Origin: Streptomyces sp. NBC_00464
GTDB lineage: Bacteria; Actinomycetota; Actinomycetes; Streptomycetales; Streptomycetaceae
Direction: 5' to 3'
Assembly (NCBI RefSeq): GCF_036013915.1
Contig: NZ_CP107899.1
Coordinates: forward strand, 1-64,000
DNA length: 64,000 nt
This document shows, in pieces, positions 9,559 through 17,390 of this stretch (the stretch's first letter is position 1; the number at the start of each line of letters is the position of its first letter). A program made the translations under genes and the position numbers. The notes beneath the pieces were generated by a model that did no database searches, was not told where the DNA came from, and saw only the letters and a list, made by a program, of their open reading frames with translations.

Positions 9559-10351
9559 GGGCGCGGCAGTTCGCGGTCGCCGCCCCACAGGGCGCGCACG
9601 AGACGCTGGGTATTCCTCGCCGAAGTACCGCACACCCATCACGTTGGCCGGGTCGCGCTCGGCGGATGTTGCGCCGGGTGGCGAGGTCCCGCTCGCGCAG
9701 CGCGGCGCGCTCCTCCTCGGGCACCGGGCGGCGCCTCGTCGACCCAGGCGAGCCACCGGTCGACCCGGGCGTGCAGCACGTCGCTGACGACCGTCAGGTT
9801 CCGTTCGGTGCGTTCGAAGGAGTACACGCCGTAGGCGTTGGGGACAGCGAGGCGCGGATGAACGCGGCCCGGCTGGTGAACCAGGCGAACTGCGGTCGGC
9901 CTTGTGCGCCAGCCAGTCGTCGTTGACGGGCGCGTAGTAGCGGTCGAAGTAGCCGCCGTCCACGACGATGTCGGTGCGCGGGATGTAGTCGGTGTAGAAC
10001 CAGCCGCCGGGCCAGCACAGCAGCGCGACGCCGAGGTGCAGGCCCGGACCTGCGGGCCGAGCCAGCAGGTCAGGCAGGTTGACGAAGCTGCGCGACGGGT
10101 CGCCCAGCCACGAGTGCACCATCCAACGGACCTCCGGCCCGGTTGTAGGCGGCCACCCGGCCGCCGGGTCCTTCCGGATACGTCCCGTACTGCTCCAGGA
10201 TGTCCGTGGACGGGTCGCGCGTCGTGGTGAACCTCGCGTCGATCTTGGCCTTGAGATCCGTCAGGAGCTGCTGGAACTGTGCGAAGGTGTCGACGTCGAT
10301 GACGGGCGAGGCGTCGAGCATCTCCTCGACGTGCTGGACGGTTTCCTCCAC
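9555..10351 (-). pseudogene. RCCR/bilin-reductase-like protein 1, frame-disrupted
   Basis: The better of two matches to plant red chlorophyll catabolite reductase. After joining frames, blocks run in the plant order: RWMVHSWLGDPSRSF (plant DFVIGSWIHCKI), YIPRTDIVVDGGYFDRYY (plant DLPHRKDLVLNPDYLKEYY), FTSRAAFIRASLSP (plant VSPSLFVRSAFSP) and RERDLATRRNI with RYFGEEYTQRLVRA (plant ERRDKSFRRKSI, MFGEEVSSRVVHA). Length near 260 fits mature RCCR. The GTG at 10351 with GGAGAG upstream is the chosen start. Frameshifts lie near 10140, 10040, 9895, 9840 and 9640. Known family members are ferredoxin-dependent reductases of linear tetrapyrroles. Activity here is inference. Confidence 0.6.
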
Positions 10352-10413
10352 GCGCTCACTCTCCAAGTCGTGCCGCAGCAATGGAAACAGTGTTTCGCCA
10401 CGGGTAACGGATG

Positions 10414-12004
10414 TCAACGGGTGAGGGCGTCGACGAGCTGCCACGGCCGGCCGTCGAGCAGGTCGGTGCCGCGCGACACGAGCTTGTTGCGGCTCTGCGC
10501 CGGCGCGAGCACCGCGGCCGCGGGCGCGTCGGCCGCCACGCCGGTGACGATCGGGTGGCTGATCCGGCCCGTGAACGGGCCCCGCCACGCGGTCCACAGC
10601 GTGAAGTCGGGGCTCAGCGCGTAGAAGGCGGCCGGCAGGCTCGGCGGCGCCGCGGCGACGATGTTGAGCCGGTTCTCCGCGGCCCGCTCCGGCAGCCCCA
10701 GCGCCAGCTCCCAGTCCTCGGCCGGGGTGAACGGCACGGCCACCACGTCCACGCCGGCGATCGCGGCCAGCCGGAACACCTTCGGGGTAGATGGCGTCGT
10801 CGCCGACGACCACCGCCAGGCGCCCCCACGGCAGGTCGAACGTGGCGAGGCCGTCGCCGTGCCGGCTGACGTCGGCGCCAGCCGCGCGACCGGGTGCAGC
10901 CGCGCCGCCGGCCGACGGTCCCGGTGCCGGACACCACCACGCCGGTGTGCGCGCCGTCGGCCAGGACGCTGGTCACCGCGACCGCGTCCGTGCCGTCCAG
11001 CAGCTCGCGCATCGCCGGCACCACCCAGGGCTCCGCCAGCTCGCAGCACGAGCAGGGCCGCGCCGGCGGCCAGCACGTCGCGCGTGGCGCTGCAGCGCCG
11101 GGTGTCGTCGCCCGTACGATGGCGGCCCGCACCGACCCCGAGGGCCTGCGGCCGGGCCGGGGCTCGCGGCGGGCGGCCGATCGCCGCGTAGAGCGGGCTG
11201 GCGGCGGGCGCCGAACCGGTCGGTGCCGTCGGGCCGGCGCTTGTCGAGGGCGGCGGCCGGGTCGATGTCGGCGACCACCACGGCCTCGCCGGTGCGCGGG
11301 CCCTTCGCCACGACGAAGCCGTCCGGCGCCACGACCTGGAGTTCTCCCCGGCGCCGTGCAGCCACTGCGGCGGCACCTTGAGCCCGGCGCTGATCGCCTC
11401 GAGCTTGTCCTCCGGCAGCAGCGGGCCGACCTTGCTGGCCGCCACCACCCAGACCCGGTTCTCCGCCGCCCGCACCGGATGTGCAGGCTCGCCTCGTCCG
11501 TGGCGAACGAGTTGGTGTTGTTGAGCAGCACCTGCGCCCCGCGCAGCGCGAGGCCGCGGGCCACTTCCGGCGCGACGCCCTCCATGCAGGCATACATGCC
11601 GACGGTACCGAACGCGGTGGGCACGACCGGGCCAGCTCCTCGCTCCCCAGGCGATACCGCCCGCCGTCCATCAGCACCTGCTCGTCGCTCGTCGAGCATT
11701 TCGGCGACGGCACGTAGAGCAGGCTGCGCCGGCGAAGTCACGTCGGCGAAGACGATGCGCGGAGTCGACGCGGATGCGCGGGTGCCCGGCCTTCCGCGAC
11801 CGCGGTCAGGAACGCGTCGCCGAGCCAGCAGGCCATGCGCCGGGCGTGGTCGCGGTCGTCGTACCACGACAGGTGGTTGCAGAAACCCGGCAGGACCACC
11901 AGATCCGCGCCCTCGGCGGCGGCCTGGTCGATCATCCGCAGGCAGCCCGCGAGGTTCGCGGACACGTCCTGACCGACGGCGAACTGGACAGCGGCAACCC
12001 TCAC
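10414..12004 (-). pseudogene. Double-domain nitrilase/amidohydrolase-like protein, frame-disrupted
   Basis: Carbon-nitrogen hydrolase superfamily protein of about 520 residues with two copies of the fold. Domain 1 starts RVAAVQFAVGQDVSANL, has the Cys motif MYACMEGVAPE near 11580 and ends RAAENRVWVVAASKVG. Domain 2 has the equivalent turn VVVGDDAIYPE near 10810 and ERAAENRLNIVAAAPP, with Gly where the catalytic Cys should be. The catalytic Glu and Lys are not clearly visible in domain 1 either. GTG at 12004 has a strong AGGAGG seven bases upstream, so it probably opens the minus-strand operon. Frameshifts lie near 11800, 11640, 11480, 11340, 11200, 11040, 10890 and 10785. Confidence 0.65.
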
Positions 12005-12082
12005 GAGGGCCTCCTGGTTCCTCTAGCGGAACAGTGTTTCCCGAACATACACTCGCCGCATGACCTGGCGAAAGAGAGGCCG

Positions 12083-12229
12083 ATGGTGGTGCTGACCCAT
12101 GTCGTCGTCATGAAATTCACGGATCCGGCCGGACGCGCCGAAGGCCAAGGAGCTGCTGGGCCGTCCGGACAAGAGCCTGCGCCGAGACTGTCCTGCCGGA
12201 CAGAGACTGGGGGGCGACCATCACCGACT
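12083..12229 (+). pseudogene. Dabb (stress-responsive A/B barrel) protein, truncated
   Basis: The start MVVLTHVVVMKFTDPA is typical of Dabb-domain proteins, small ferredoxin-fold dimers of about 95 residues. After one frameshift near 12133 the reading continues as PKAKELLG and is lost by about 12,200, roughly half the expected length. It is divergent from the nitrilase-like gene, 78 bases away. Loss of its second half next to the clean gene at 12238 marks the edge of the frameshift-rich region. Confidence 0.5.
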
Positions 12230-12237
12230 CTGATTCC

Positions 12238-13599
12238 ATGAGCCTTTCGCCGTTCCCCTCCGCCCCGCCCTCCTCCGAGCGTGTCGCCGCCGCGGTCCGC
12301 CACGCCGTCGCGACCGGCCTGCTGGGCGAGTCCAGCCCGGTCGTCGGGTTCGTCGACACGGACGGGGTACGCGACTCGGTCGCCGCTCTCCACGAGGCGT
12401 TCGCGGGGGTTCCCGGAGTGCTCCACACCTTCGCCGCGAAGGCCGCGTCGCTCGTCCCCGTGCTGCGGCTGCTCGCGGAGTGCGGCATGGGCTGCGAGGT
12501 CGCGAGCCCGGGTGAACTGCGGATCGCGCTCGATGCCGGGTTCGCGCCGTCGAAGATCGTCCTCGACTCCCCCGCCAAGACGCGTGACGAGATCAGGTGG
12601 GCACTGGCCCTAGGCGTGGCGCTCAACGCCGACAACCTCGACGAGGTGGACCGGATCGCGTCACTGCGGCCGTCAAACGCGGTGTCCGCCATCGGGCTCC
12701 GGGTCAACCCCCAGGTCGGCGGCGGCTCCATCGGCGCGATGAGCACGGCCACCGCCACCTCCAAGTTCGGCGTGGCGCTGCGCGATCCCGGCGCGCGGGA
12801 GCGGGTCGTGGAAGCGTTCGCGGCGCACCCGTGGCTGACGCGTCTGCACGCTCATGTCGGTTCGCAGGGCTGCTCCCTGGAGCTGATCGCAGCAGGCATC
12901 GGGGAGACGTACCGACTGGCCGAGGAGGTCAACGTCCGGGTCGGCCGCCGGCAGATCACCGGCCTCGACATCGGCGGCGGCCTGCCGGTCAACTTCGCCG
13001 ACGACACGGTCCGCCCCACCTTCGCCGCCTACGTGGCCGCGCTGCGCGGGGCGGTGCCGGGGCTGTTCGACGGGCGGTACGAGCTCGTCACCGAGTTCGG
13101 CCGGTCGCTGCTGGCCAAGAACGGCTTCATCGGCGCGCTGGTGGAGTACACGAAGGACGCCGGGGGCCGCCGGATCGCGCTCACCCACGCGGGCGCGCAG
13201 ACCGCCACCCGCACCGTCTTCATGCCGGACGCCTGGCCGCTGCGGGTCGGCGCGTTCGGCGCCGATGGACGAGCGAAGGCCGGGCCTTCGCTCGTCCAGG
13301 ACATCGCGGGTCCGTGCTGCTTCGCGGGGGACGTCGTCGCGCACGCCCGGGAGCTTCCGGAACTGCGGGCGGGCGACTACGTGGTGCTGTACGACACGGG
13401 CGCGTACTACTTCTCCACGCCGTGGGCGTACAACAGCCTGCCGCGGCCTGCGGTGTACGGATTCGGCACGGTGGCGGGCCCCGGGCAGGACGGCCCGGCG
13501 GTCCGCTTCGCCCCGGTGCGCGACGCCCAGTCGCTGGACTCGATCGCCGAAGAGAGCGGGCTGGCACACGCCGACGCCCTGCTGGAGCTGAACGCCTGA
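12238..13599 (+). CDS. PLP-dependent diaminopimelate/ornithine-type decarboxylase
   Basis: Fold-type III PLP decarboxylase (LysA/ODC group), 453 residues. The PLP lysine is K68 in HTFAAKA. The barrel carries HAHVGSQ (substrate/PLP His), LDIGGGLPV (phosphate-binding glycines) and TEFGRSLLAKNG. The C-terminal domain has GPCCFAGD, the active-site Cys motif that completes the dimer partner's site, and GAYYFSTPWAYN with the conserved Tyr. The substrate is not certain: it departs enough from housekeeping LysA to suggest a specialised amino acid decarboxylase. The ATG has no convincing ribosome binding site, and the upstream DNA belongs to the frameshifted region, so its true promoter may be missing. 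Confidence 0.85.
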   Translation: MSLSPFPSAPPSSERVAAAVRHAVATGLLGESSPVVGFVDTDGVRDSVAALHEAFAGVPGVLHTFAAKAASLVPVLRLLAECGMGCEVASPGELRIALDAGFAPSKIVLDSPAKTRDEIRWALALGVALNADNLDEVDRIASLRPSNAVSAIGLRVNPQVGGGSIGAMSTATATSKFGVALRDPGARERVVEAFAAHPWLTRLHAHVGSQGCSLELIAAGIGETYRLAEEVNVRVGRRQITGLDIGGGLPVNFADDTVRPTFAAYVAALRGAVPGLFDGRYELVTEFGRSLLAKNGFIGALVEYTKDAGGRRIALTHAGAQTATRTVFMPDAWPLRVGAFGADGRAKAGPSLVQDIAGPCCFAGDVVAHARELPELRAGDYVVLYDTGAYYFSTPWAYNSLPRPAVYGFGTVAGPGQDGPAVRFAPVRDAQSLDSIAEESGLAHADALLELNA

Positions 13600-13623
13600 G
13601 CCCTGGGGCACCTCTCCGATATT

Positions 13624-13649
13624 TAGTAGCCATGGACATAGTAGCCATG
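13624..13649. promoter_or_regulatory. Direct repeat TAGTAGCCATG x2, probable MarR operator
   Basis: The 11-mer TAGTAGCCATG occurs at 13624 and again at 13639, one and a half helical turns apart. The second copy lies inside the near palindrome ACATagtagccATGT. It sits 14 bases before the MarR gene start, a common place for autorepression. Confidence 0.5.
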
Positions 13650-13662
13650 TACTGTATCTGCC

Positions 13663-14148
13663 ATGGGCAACGCACTTGACGGTCCGACCCCCGGCTTCCT
13701 GGTCTGGCGCCTGTCGATGAAATGGCGGGTCGCCATCGACCGGGCGCTGAGGCCGCTCGGACTGACGCACGCGCAGTACTCGCTGCTGGGATCCCTGCTG
13801 GGGATGCAGCGGACAGGGCTGCGGCCGAGTCAGCGCGCACTCGCGGACCACACCGGATTCGAAGCGCTCTATGTCTCAAAACTGGCACGCAGCCTGGAAG
13901 CTGCCGGGCTCGTCGAACGGGCCGCCGACCCCGCCGACACCCGGGCGGTCCAGCTGTCCCTGACCGTCGAAGGCCTCAAGGTCGCCGACCACGCGGTCGG
14001 GATCGTGCGCCGGCTCGTCGACGGACTGCTCGCACCCCTGGGCGGTCTGGACGGCCCTGACGCCGAGGCGTTCACCCGGGCGCTGACGGCCCTGCTCGAC
14101 GTACCGGTTCCCGCAGTCACCGATCCACCCACCGAGGAGTCATCATGA
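13663..14148 (+). CDS. MarR family transcriptional regulator
   Basis: Winged-helix regulator of 161 residues. Residues about 30 to 110 hold the MarR domain: HAQYSLLGSLL, the recognition region QRALADHTGFEALYVSKLARSL and the wing DPADTRAVQLSLT with the family's D-x-R. It probably acts as a dimer responding to a phenolic or other small ligand, and may bind the repeated 11-mer just upstream. Its stop overlaps the start of the next gene (ATGA), so both are expressed together. Confidence 0.9.
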   Translation: MGNALDGPTPGFLVWRLSMKWRVAIDRALRPLGLTHAQYSLLGSLLGMQRTGLRPSQRALADHTGFEALYVSKLARSLEAAGLVERAADPADTRAVQLSLTVEGLKVADHAVGIVRRLVDGLLAPLGGLDGPDAEAFTRALTALLDVPVPAVTDPPTEESS

Positions 14149-14588
14149 CCACCGCACCCAGCGTCAACGGCCAGGTCATCGGGCAGGCCCACTACGCCAC
14201 GCGCGCCGTTCTGGAACGGCTGCTGGCAGAGACGGGCGCCACCTTCCACGAGTCCGTCGCACTGAACGCGACGGCGGACGGCGACGGGAGCATCGAGCGC
14301 GACCGGCTGGTCGAGCGGATGACCTCCACACTGAAGGTCGACACCACGACGGCCGAGGCAGCACTGTCCGGCCTGCTCGCGCAGGGGCTGCTGGAGGAGC
14401 AGTCGGCAGACGTGGCACGGCTGACCCTGACAGCCGCGGGCAAGGAGACGCACCGTGCGCAGCGGGCCGGGATCGCCACGATCACTGCCCGGCTGTACGC
14501 GGACCTGCCGGCCGAGGACATGGCAGCGGCCGGCCGGGTGCTGACCGAGCTCACGGCCCGCGCCAACGCCGTACTGGCCGAGGGCTGA
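14145..14588 (+). CDS. MarR-like winged-helix protein
   Basis: Protein of 147 residues coupled by ATGA to the MarR gene before it. It has a winged-helix-like organisation: a helix with AVLERLLAETG, a segment ERMTSTLKVDTTTAEAAL in the position of the helix-turn-helix, and LLEEQSADVARLTLTAAG as a wing. The sequence is more divergent than its partner and lacks the DxR wing signature, so it may be a heterodimer partner or a ligand-sensing companion. Confidence 0.7.
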   Translation: MTTAPSVNGQVIGQAHYATRAVLERLLAETGATFHESVALNATADGDGSIERDRLVERMTSTLKVDTTTAEAALSGLLAQGLLEEQSADVARLTLTAAGKETHRAQRAGIATITARLYADLPAEDMAAAGRVLTELTARANAVLAEG

Positions 14589-14616
14589 GCTCTCCGGCCG
14601 CCGGCGTCGGTGCCCG

Positions 14617-14841
14617 TCAGCCGACCGGTGAAGGCTCCGGCTCGGGCGGCGGCACCGGCTCGGGGTTCGGCGCGGGCGGCTGCGGGATCGGGTCCGGCGC
14701 CGGACCCGGGGGTGTGGGCACGGGCGGCGTCGGCCCCGGGCCGGGCGGAACCGGCGTGGGCTCCGGCAGCGGCCGGGGCGGCCCCGGCATCGGTCCGGGG
14801 GTGGGCGCCGGCGGTACCGGGTCGGGGAACGGGTGGGTCAT
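14617..14841 (-). CDS. Small proline-rich protein
   Basis: Seventy-four residue product from ATG 14841, chosen because GGAGG lies eight bases upstream. After MTHPFPDPVPPAPTPG almost the entire protein is Pro with Gly, Glu and Thr, with PEP and PTPP runs. It has no signal peptide or transmembrane segment, so it may be disordered and cytoplasmic or a spacer-like protein. Low-complexity composition makes coding status uncertain, but the ribosome binding site and the position, convergent with the MarR pair, support it. Confidence 0.45.
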   Translation of the reverse strand: MTHPFPDPVPPAPTPGPMPGPPRPLPEPTPVPPGPGPTPPVPTPPGPAPDPIPQPPAPNPEPVPPPEPEPSPVG

Positions 14842-14945
14842 CTCGGGCCTCCGAACGGTCGGGGTGGATCTCCTCCACCGTCTCCCGGAGCGGCTGCCCG
14901 CGCCCGGCGAGTCCACACGTACGGGCTGCGGATGCTCCGGCCGGT

Positions 14946-15584
14946 TCAGCGGGCGGCCGCGGCCGCCGCGGCCGCCAGGCCCGGTCGGGGGCTGGCCAGG
15001 ACCGGGATCCGGGTAGCCGTACGGGTGACCGCGCCCGCCATGGAGACCTGGGCCAGCACGATCGCATCGGCACCCGTCACGGCGTCGGCCGCTGCCGCCA
15101 CGAGATCCAGGTACCCGTCATGATCACCGGCTTCGAAACGCTCCCAGGCGCCGTCGACGAGAGCGGTGCGCACCTGCGCGGCCCGCTCCCCCGCACGCTC
15201 CGCCTCCTGGGCGAGCAGCGCCCGGGTCGGCTCCAGGGTCGCGGGGTGTGCCGCCAGAACGGTGACCCGCCCGGCACGGACGGCGTCGGCCGCCATCGGC
15301 CGGTCGACCCGAAGGACCGGAACGCCGAGGCGCGCCCCGACGGCCTCCGCGACTCCGCCGATCGTCGAGCAGGTGCAGAGCACGGCGGTGTCCCCGTCGG
15401 CGACCGCACCGGTGACCAGCGCCTCGACATCACCCTCGACCGCCTCCGGTCCCAGCACCCCGGCCCGGTCGAGCAGGTCCTTGTGCACGAGGTGGCGCAG
15501 GGCGAGGTCGGGGTGATGGGCGTCGCGCAGGGCGTCGAACACCGGGATGTGGGCCGGGGAGGTGTGCAGGAGTGCGAGGCTCAT
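14946..15584 (-). CDS. Asp/Glu racemase family protein
   Basis: Cytoplasmic protein of 212 residues. The N-terminal half has MSLALLHTSPAH and the first cysteine region TAVLCTCSTIGG; the second half has VTVLAAHPATLEPT and IVLAQVSMAG where a second catalytic Cys would be in a true racemase. Absence of that Cys suggests a one-base or non-racemising activity, as in some maleate-isomerase or decarboxylase relatives. The start at 15584 is the first Met in a sensible context. The C-terminus is a run of alanines. Confidence 0.75.
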   Translation of the reverse strand: MSLALLHTSPAHIPVFDALRDAHHPDLALRHLVHKDLLDRAGVLGPEAVEGDVEALVTGAVADGDTAVLCTCSTIGGVAEAVGARLGVPVLRVDRPMAADAVRAGRVTVLAAHPATLEPTRALLAQEAERAGERAAQVRTALVDGAWERFEAGDHDGYLDLVAAAADAVTGADAIVLAQVSMAGAVTRTATRIPVLASPRPGLAAAAAAAAR

Positions 15585-15607
15585 CCGCGACACGCTATCC
15601 CGAAGCC

Positions 15608-15970
15608 TCAGTAGAGCTCGGGGTGGACGGCGAGCTCCTTCTTGGCCCGCTCCACCAGCTCCGCCGGGGCCTCGGGGGCCTCGTCGGGGTGGCGCGACGC
15701 CCACTTCGCGGCGTACGGGCAGAGCGGGACGACGGGGACACCCTCTCGGGCCGCCATGGCGTAGAACTCCTTGACCAGGGAACCGCCGATGCCCTTGCCC
15801 TCGTGCCCCTGCTCGACGACGGTGTGCACGGCGACGAGCGCCGCGGGCGTCCCGTCCAGCACGAAGTACACGATGACCCCGGCGGCCTCACCGTCCAGGT
15901 ACGCGAGCAGCTTGCCCGCGGCCCGGTCGTCACTGATCCGGGGTCCGGTCTGTCCGGCCTGCTCCGCCAT
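15608..15970 (-). CDS. GNAT-type N-acetyltransferase (YjdJ/COG2388-like)
   Basis: Short acetyltransferase of 120 residues. The acetyl-CoA loop is EQGHEGKGIGGSLV (Q-x-x-G-x-G type), followed by PLCPYAAKWASRHPD, the usual end of this minimal GNAT group. ATG at 15970 has AGGGAGCAGGAG just upstream. It lies 24 bases beyond the start of the racemase gene and may share its transcript, as well as that of panD upstream. The substrate is unknown. Confidence 0.85.
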   Translation of the reverse strand: MAEQAGQTGPRISDDRAAGKLLAYLDGEAAGVIVYFVLDGTPAALVAVHTVVEQGHEGKGIGGSLVKEFYAMAAREGVPVVPLCPYAAKWASRHPDEAPEAPAELVERAKKELAVHPELY

Positions 15971-15999
15971 GGCTCCTGCTCCCTTGTGAGTGAGACGCT

Positions 16000-16425
16000 T
16001 CAGCGCGCCGCGGGCACGGCATGCGGGCTGCGCTCGGTATCGGTCCCCGGCACGGGCGCGGAGGCGTCGGCGCCGAGCTCGACGATCCGGTTTGCCGCGT
16101 CGACATGGACGATACGCGGAATTAGGCCGCGCGCCTCGGTGTCGTCGACCTGCGCATAGCTGATCAGGATGACCAGGTCGCCGGGGTGCACGAGATGGGC
16201 GGCGGCACCGTTGATCCCGATGACACCGGAGCCGCGCTCGCCCTCGATGACGTACGTCTCCAGGCGGGCGCCGTTGTCGATGTCGACGATGTGGACGAGC
16301 TCGCCGGGCAGCAGGTCGGCGGCCTCCATCAGCGCGGCGTCGACCGTGACGGACCCGACGTAATGCAGGTCGGCCTGGGTCACGGTGGCTCGGTGGATCT
16401 TGGACTTGAACAGAGTGCGCAGCAC
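16000..16425 (-). CDS. panD: Aspartate 1-decarboxylase
   Basis: Makes beta-alanine from L-aspartate for pantothenate and CoA. The product has 141 residues. Gly24-Ser25 in HYVGSVTVD is the self-cleavage site that creates the pyruvoyl cofactor; K9 ([10 protein letters not shown]) and the INGAAAHLV segment match the family. The C-terminus is a little longer than in E. coli, as usual in actinobacteria. AGGAG lies upstream of the ATG at 16425. Downstream on the same strand lie the GNAT and racemase genes. Confidence 0.95.
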   Translation of the reverse strand: MLRTLFKSKIHRATVTQADLHYVGSVTVDAALMEAADLLPGELVHIVDIDNGARLETYVIEGERGSGVIGINGAAAHLVHPGDLVILISYAQVDDTEARGLIPRIVHVDAANRIVELGADASAPVPGTDTERSPHAVPAAR

Positions 16426-16949
16426 TTTGGACTCCTCTAAGACGGCTCCCTGCCTGCTTTGTGCAGGTCAAGGGCGGTCTCGACCTTACACCGACGCCCC
16501 CGTTCGACGTTTGTGAGAAACATCGCTCCGATCGGGCAAGGCGGCTCGATACCGGGGCTTTCCCTTCGCACCGGCGCCCGTTGGGACGATCACCCCGGGA
16601 CGCGCGGGGGCTCATGCTGACCGGATGCCGACTTACCTGATAAGCCATCAGGCATACGGGAAGTCACTCTGCACACACGGATGACGTGCGCCCACGCATC
16701 ACCGACCTGTCGGGCACCGACATCGCTCTGGCTCACGGGGCACGGCCCCTTTGGCCATCAGCCGGCCGACGCTCGACTGCTCCGGGGGTCGGCTCGCTGG
16801 TTGCCGCCCGCCCGAGGCCGCTCGGCAGCGCGGAACTCTCGAGCAAGGCGGGGCCAAGGCGCCGACGCCGGCCCGCCCGGGCCGAGGCCAAGGTCACGCT
16901 CCCCTGCGCACTCGCGTGCGCCGCTCCTCCCTTCCGTACGGTCCAACCG
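16426..16949. other. Intergenic region with one palindrome
   Basis: No supported gene in 524 bases. A perfect inverted repeat, CCTGAT-AAGCC-ATCAGG, lies at 16636 to 16652 and could be a regulator site. Open readings across this stretch do not have a credible start or codon pattern before 16950. The promoter of panD should lie at its left edge. Confidence 0.5.
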
Positions 16950-17309
16950 ATGGCGAACGCCCGCGCACACCGTGAAGGCGAGCTGTTGAAGCCGACCGAG
17001 CAAGTACTCCAGCACCTGACCCAGCCGTCTAACATCTCCGTCCACTCCGACGAAGCGCTCGTCGGGAAGGTGAAGTCCGCCATCGCGGCGGAGGACAAGA
17101 AGCGGAAGGAGAACCAGGACGAGCCGCCACGCCGGAAGCCCACCCTCGCCCCGATCCCGCAGACGGAGGAGCTACGCGCGATCGGTGCGACGTCGATACG
17201 CCTCAAGGTCGGGGCATCGCGGTATGAGATTCAGGCCGTGGTTCGGGCTGCTGCTGACCAGGCCGGGCGGAGAAGCATCGCATCGTACTGCGCGCCCTGG
17301 ACGTACTGA
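16950..17309 (+). CDS. Hypothetical protein, possible frameshift at 3' end
   Basis: Unrecognised product of 119 residues from ATG 16950. It is charged and mostly helical (LLKPTEQVLQHL, VGKVKSAIAAEDKKRKE), then has a proline linker and the segment IRLKVGASRYEIQAVV. The last residues (RRSIASYCAPWTY) use poor codons, while the next frame reads AEKHRIVLRALDVLM to a stop at 17339 with normal third positions. A one-base insertion or deletion near 17270 is therefore likely and the native end is probably 17339. Confidence 0.5.
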   Translation: MANARAHREGELLKPTEQVLQHLTQPSNISVHSDEALVGKVKSAIAAEDKKRKENQDEPPRRKPTLAPIPQTEELRAIGATSIRLKVGASRYEIQAVVRAAADQAGRRSIASYCAPWTY

Positions 17310-17390
17310 TGCCCGCGTGCTCTGCGACAACGCGGCACTAGCGTGCTGCACCCCCCTGACCTGGGGAGCGCAGCACGCCATGACGTCCTG

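Noticed and set aside
6653..9724. Open reading of 1023 residues on the minus strand
   Set aside because: It runs through the Rieske, hydrolase and RCCR-like genes by jumping in and out of their frames; it is a product of frameshifts and lack of stops, not one fused protein.
12238..13599. Housekeeping lysA
   Set aside because: Fold and motifs fit, but the active-site Cys motif GPCCFAGD and the context differ from usual lysA loci, so I kept a general decarboxylase call.
16686..16949. Longer start for the 16950 hypothetical gene
   Set aside because: Arg/Pro-rich low-complexity reading with no ribosome binding site.
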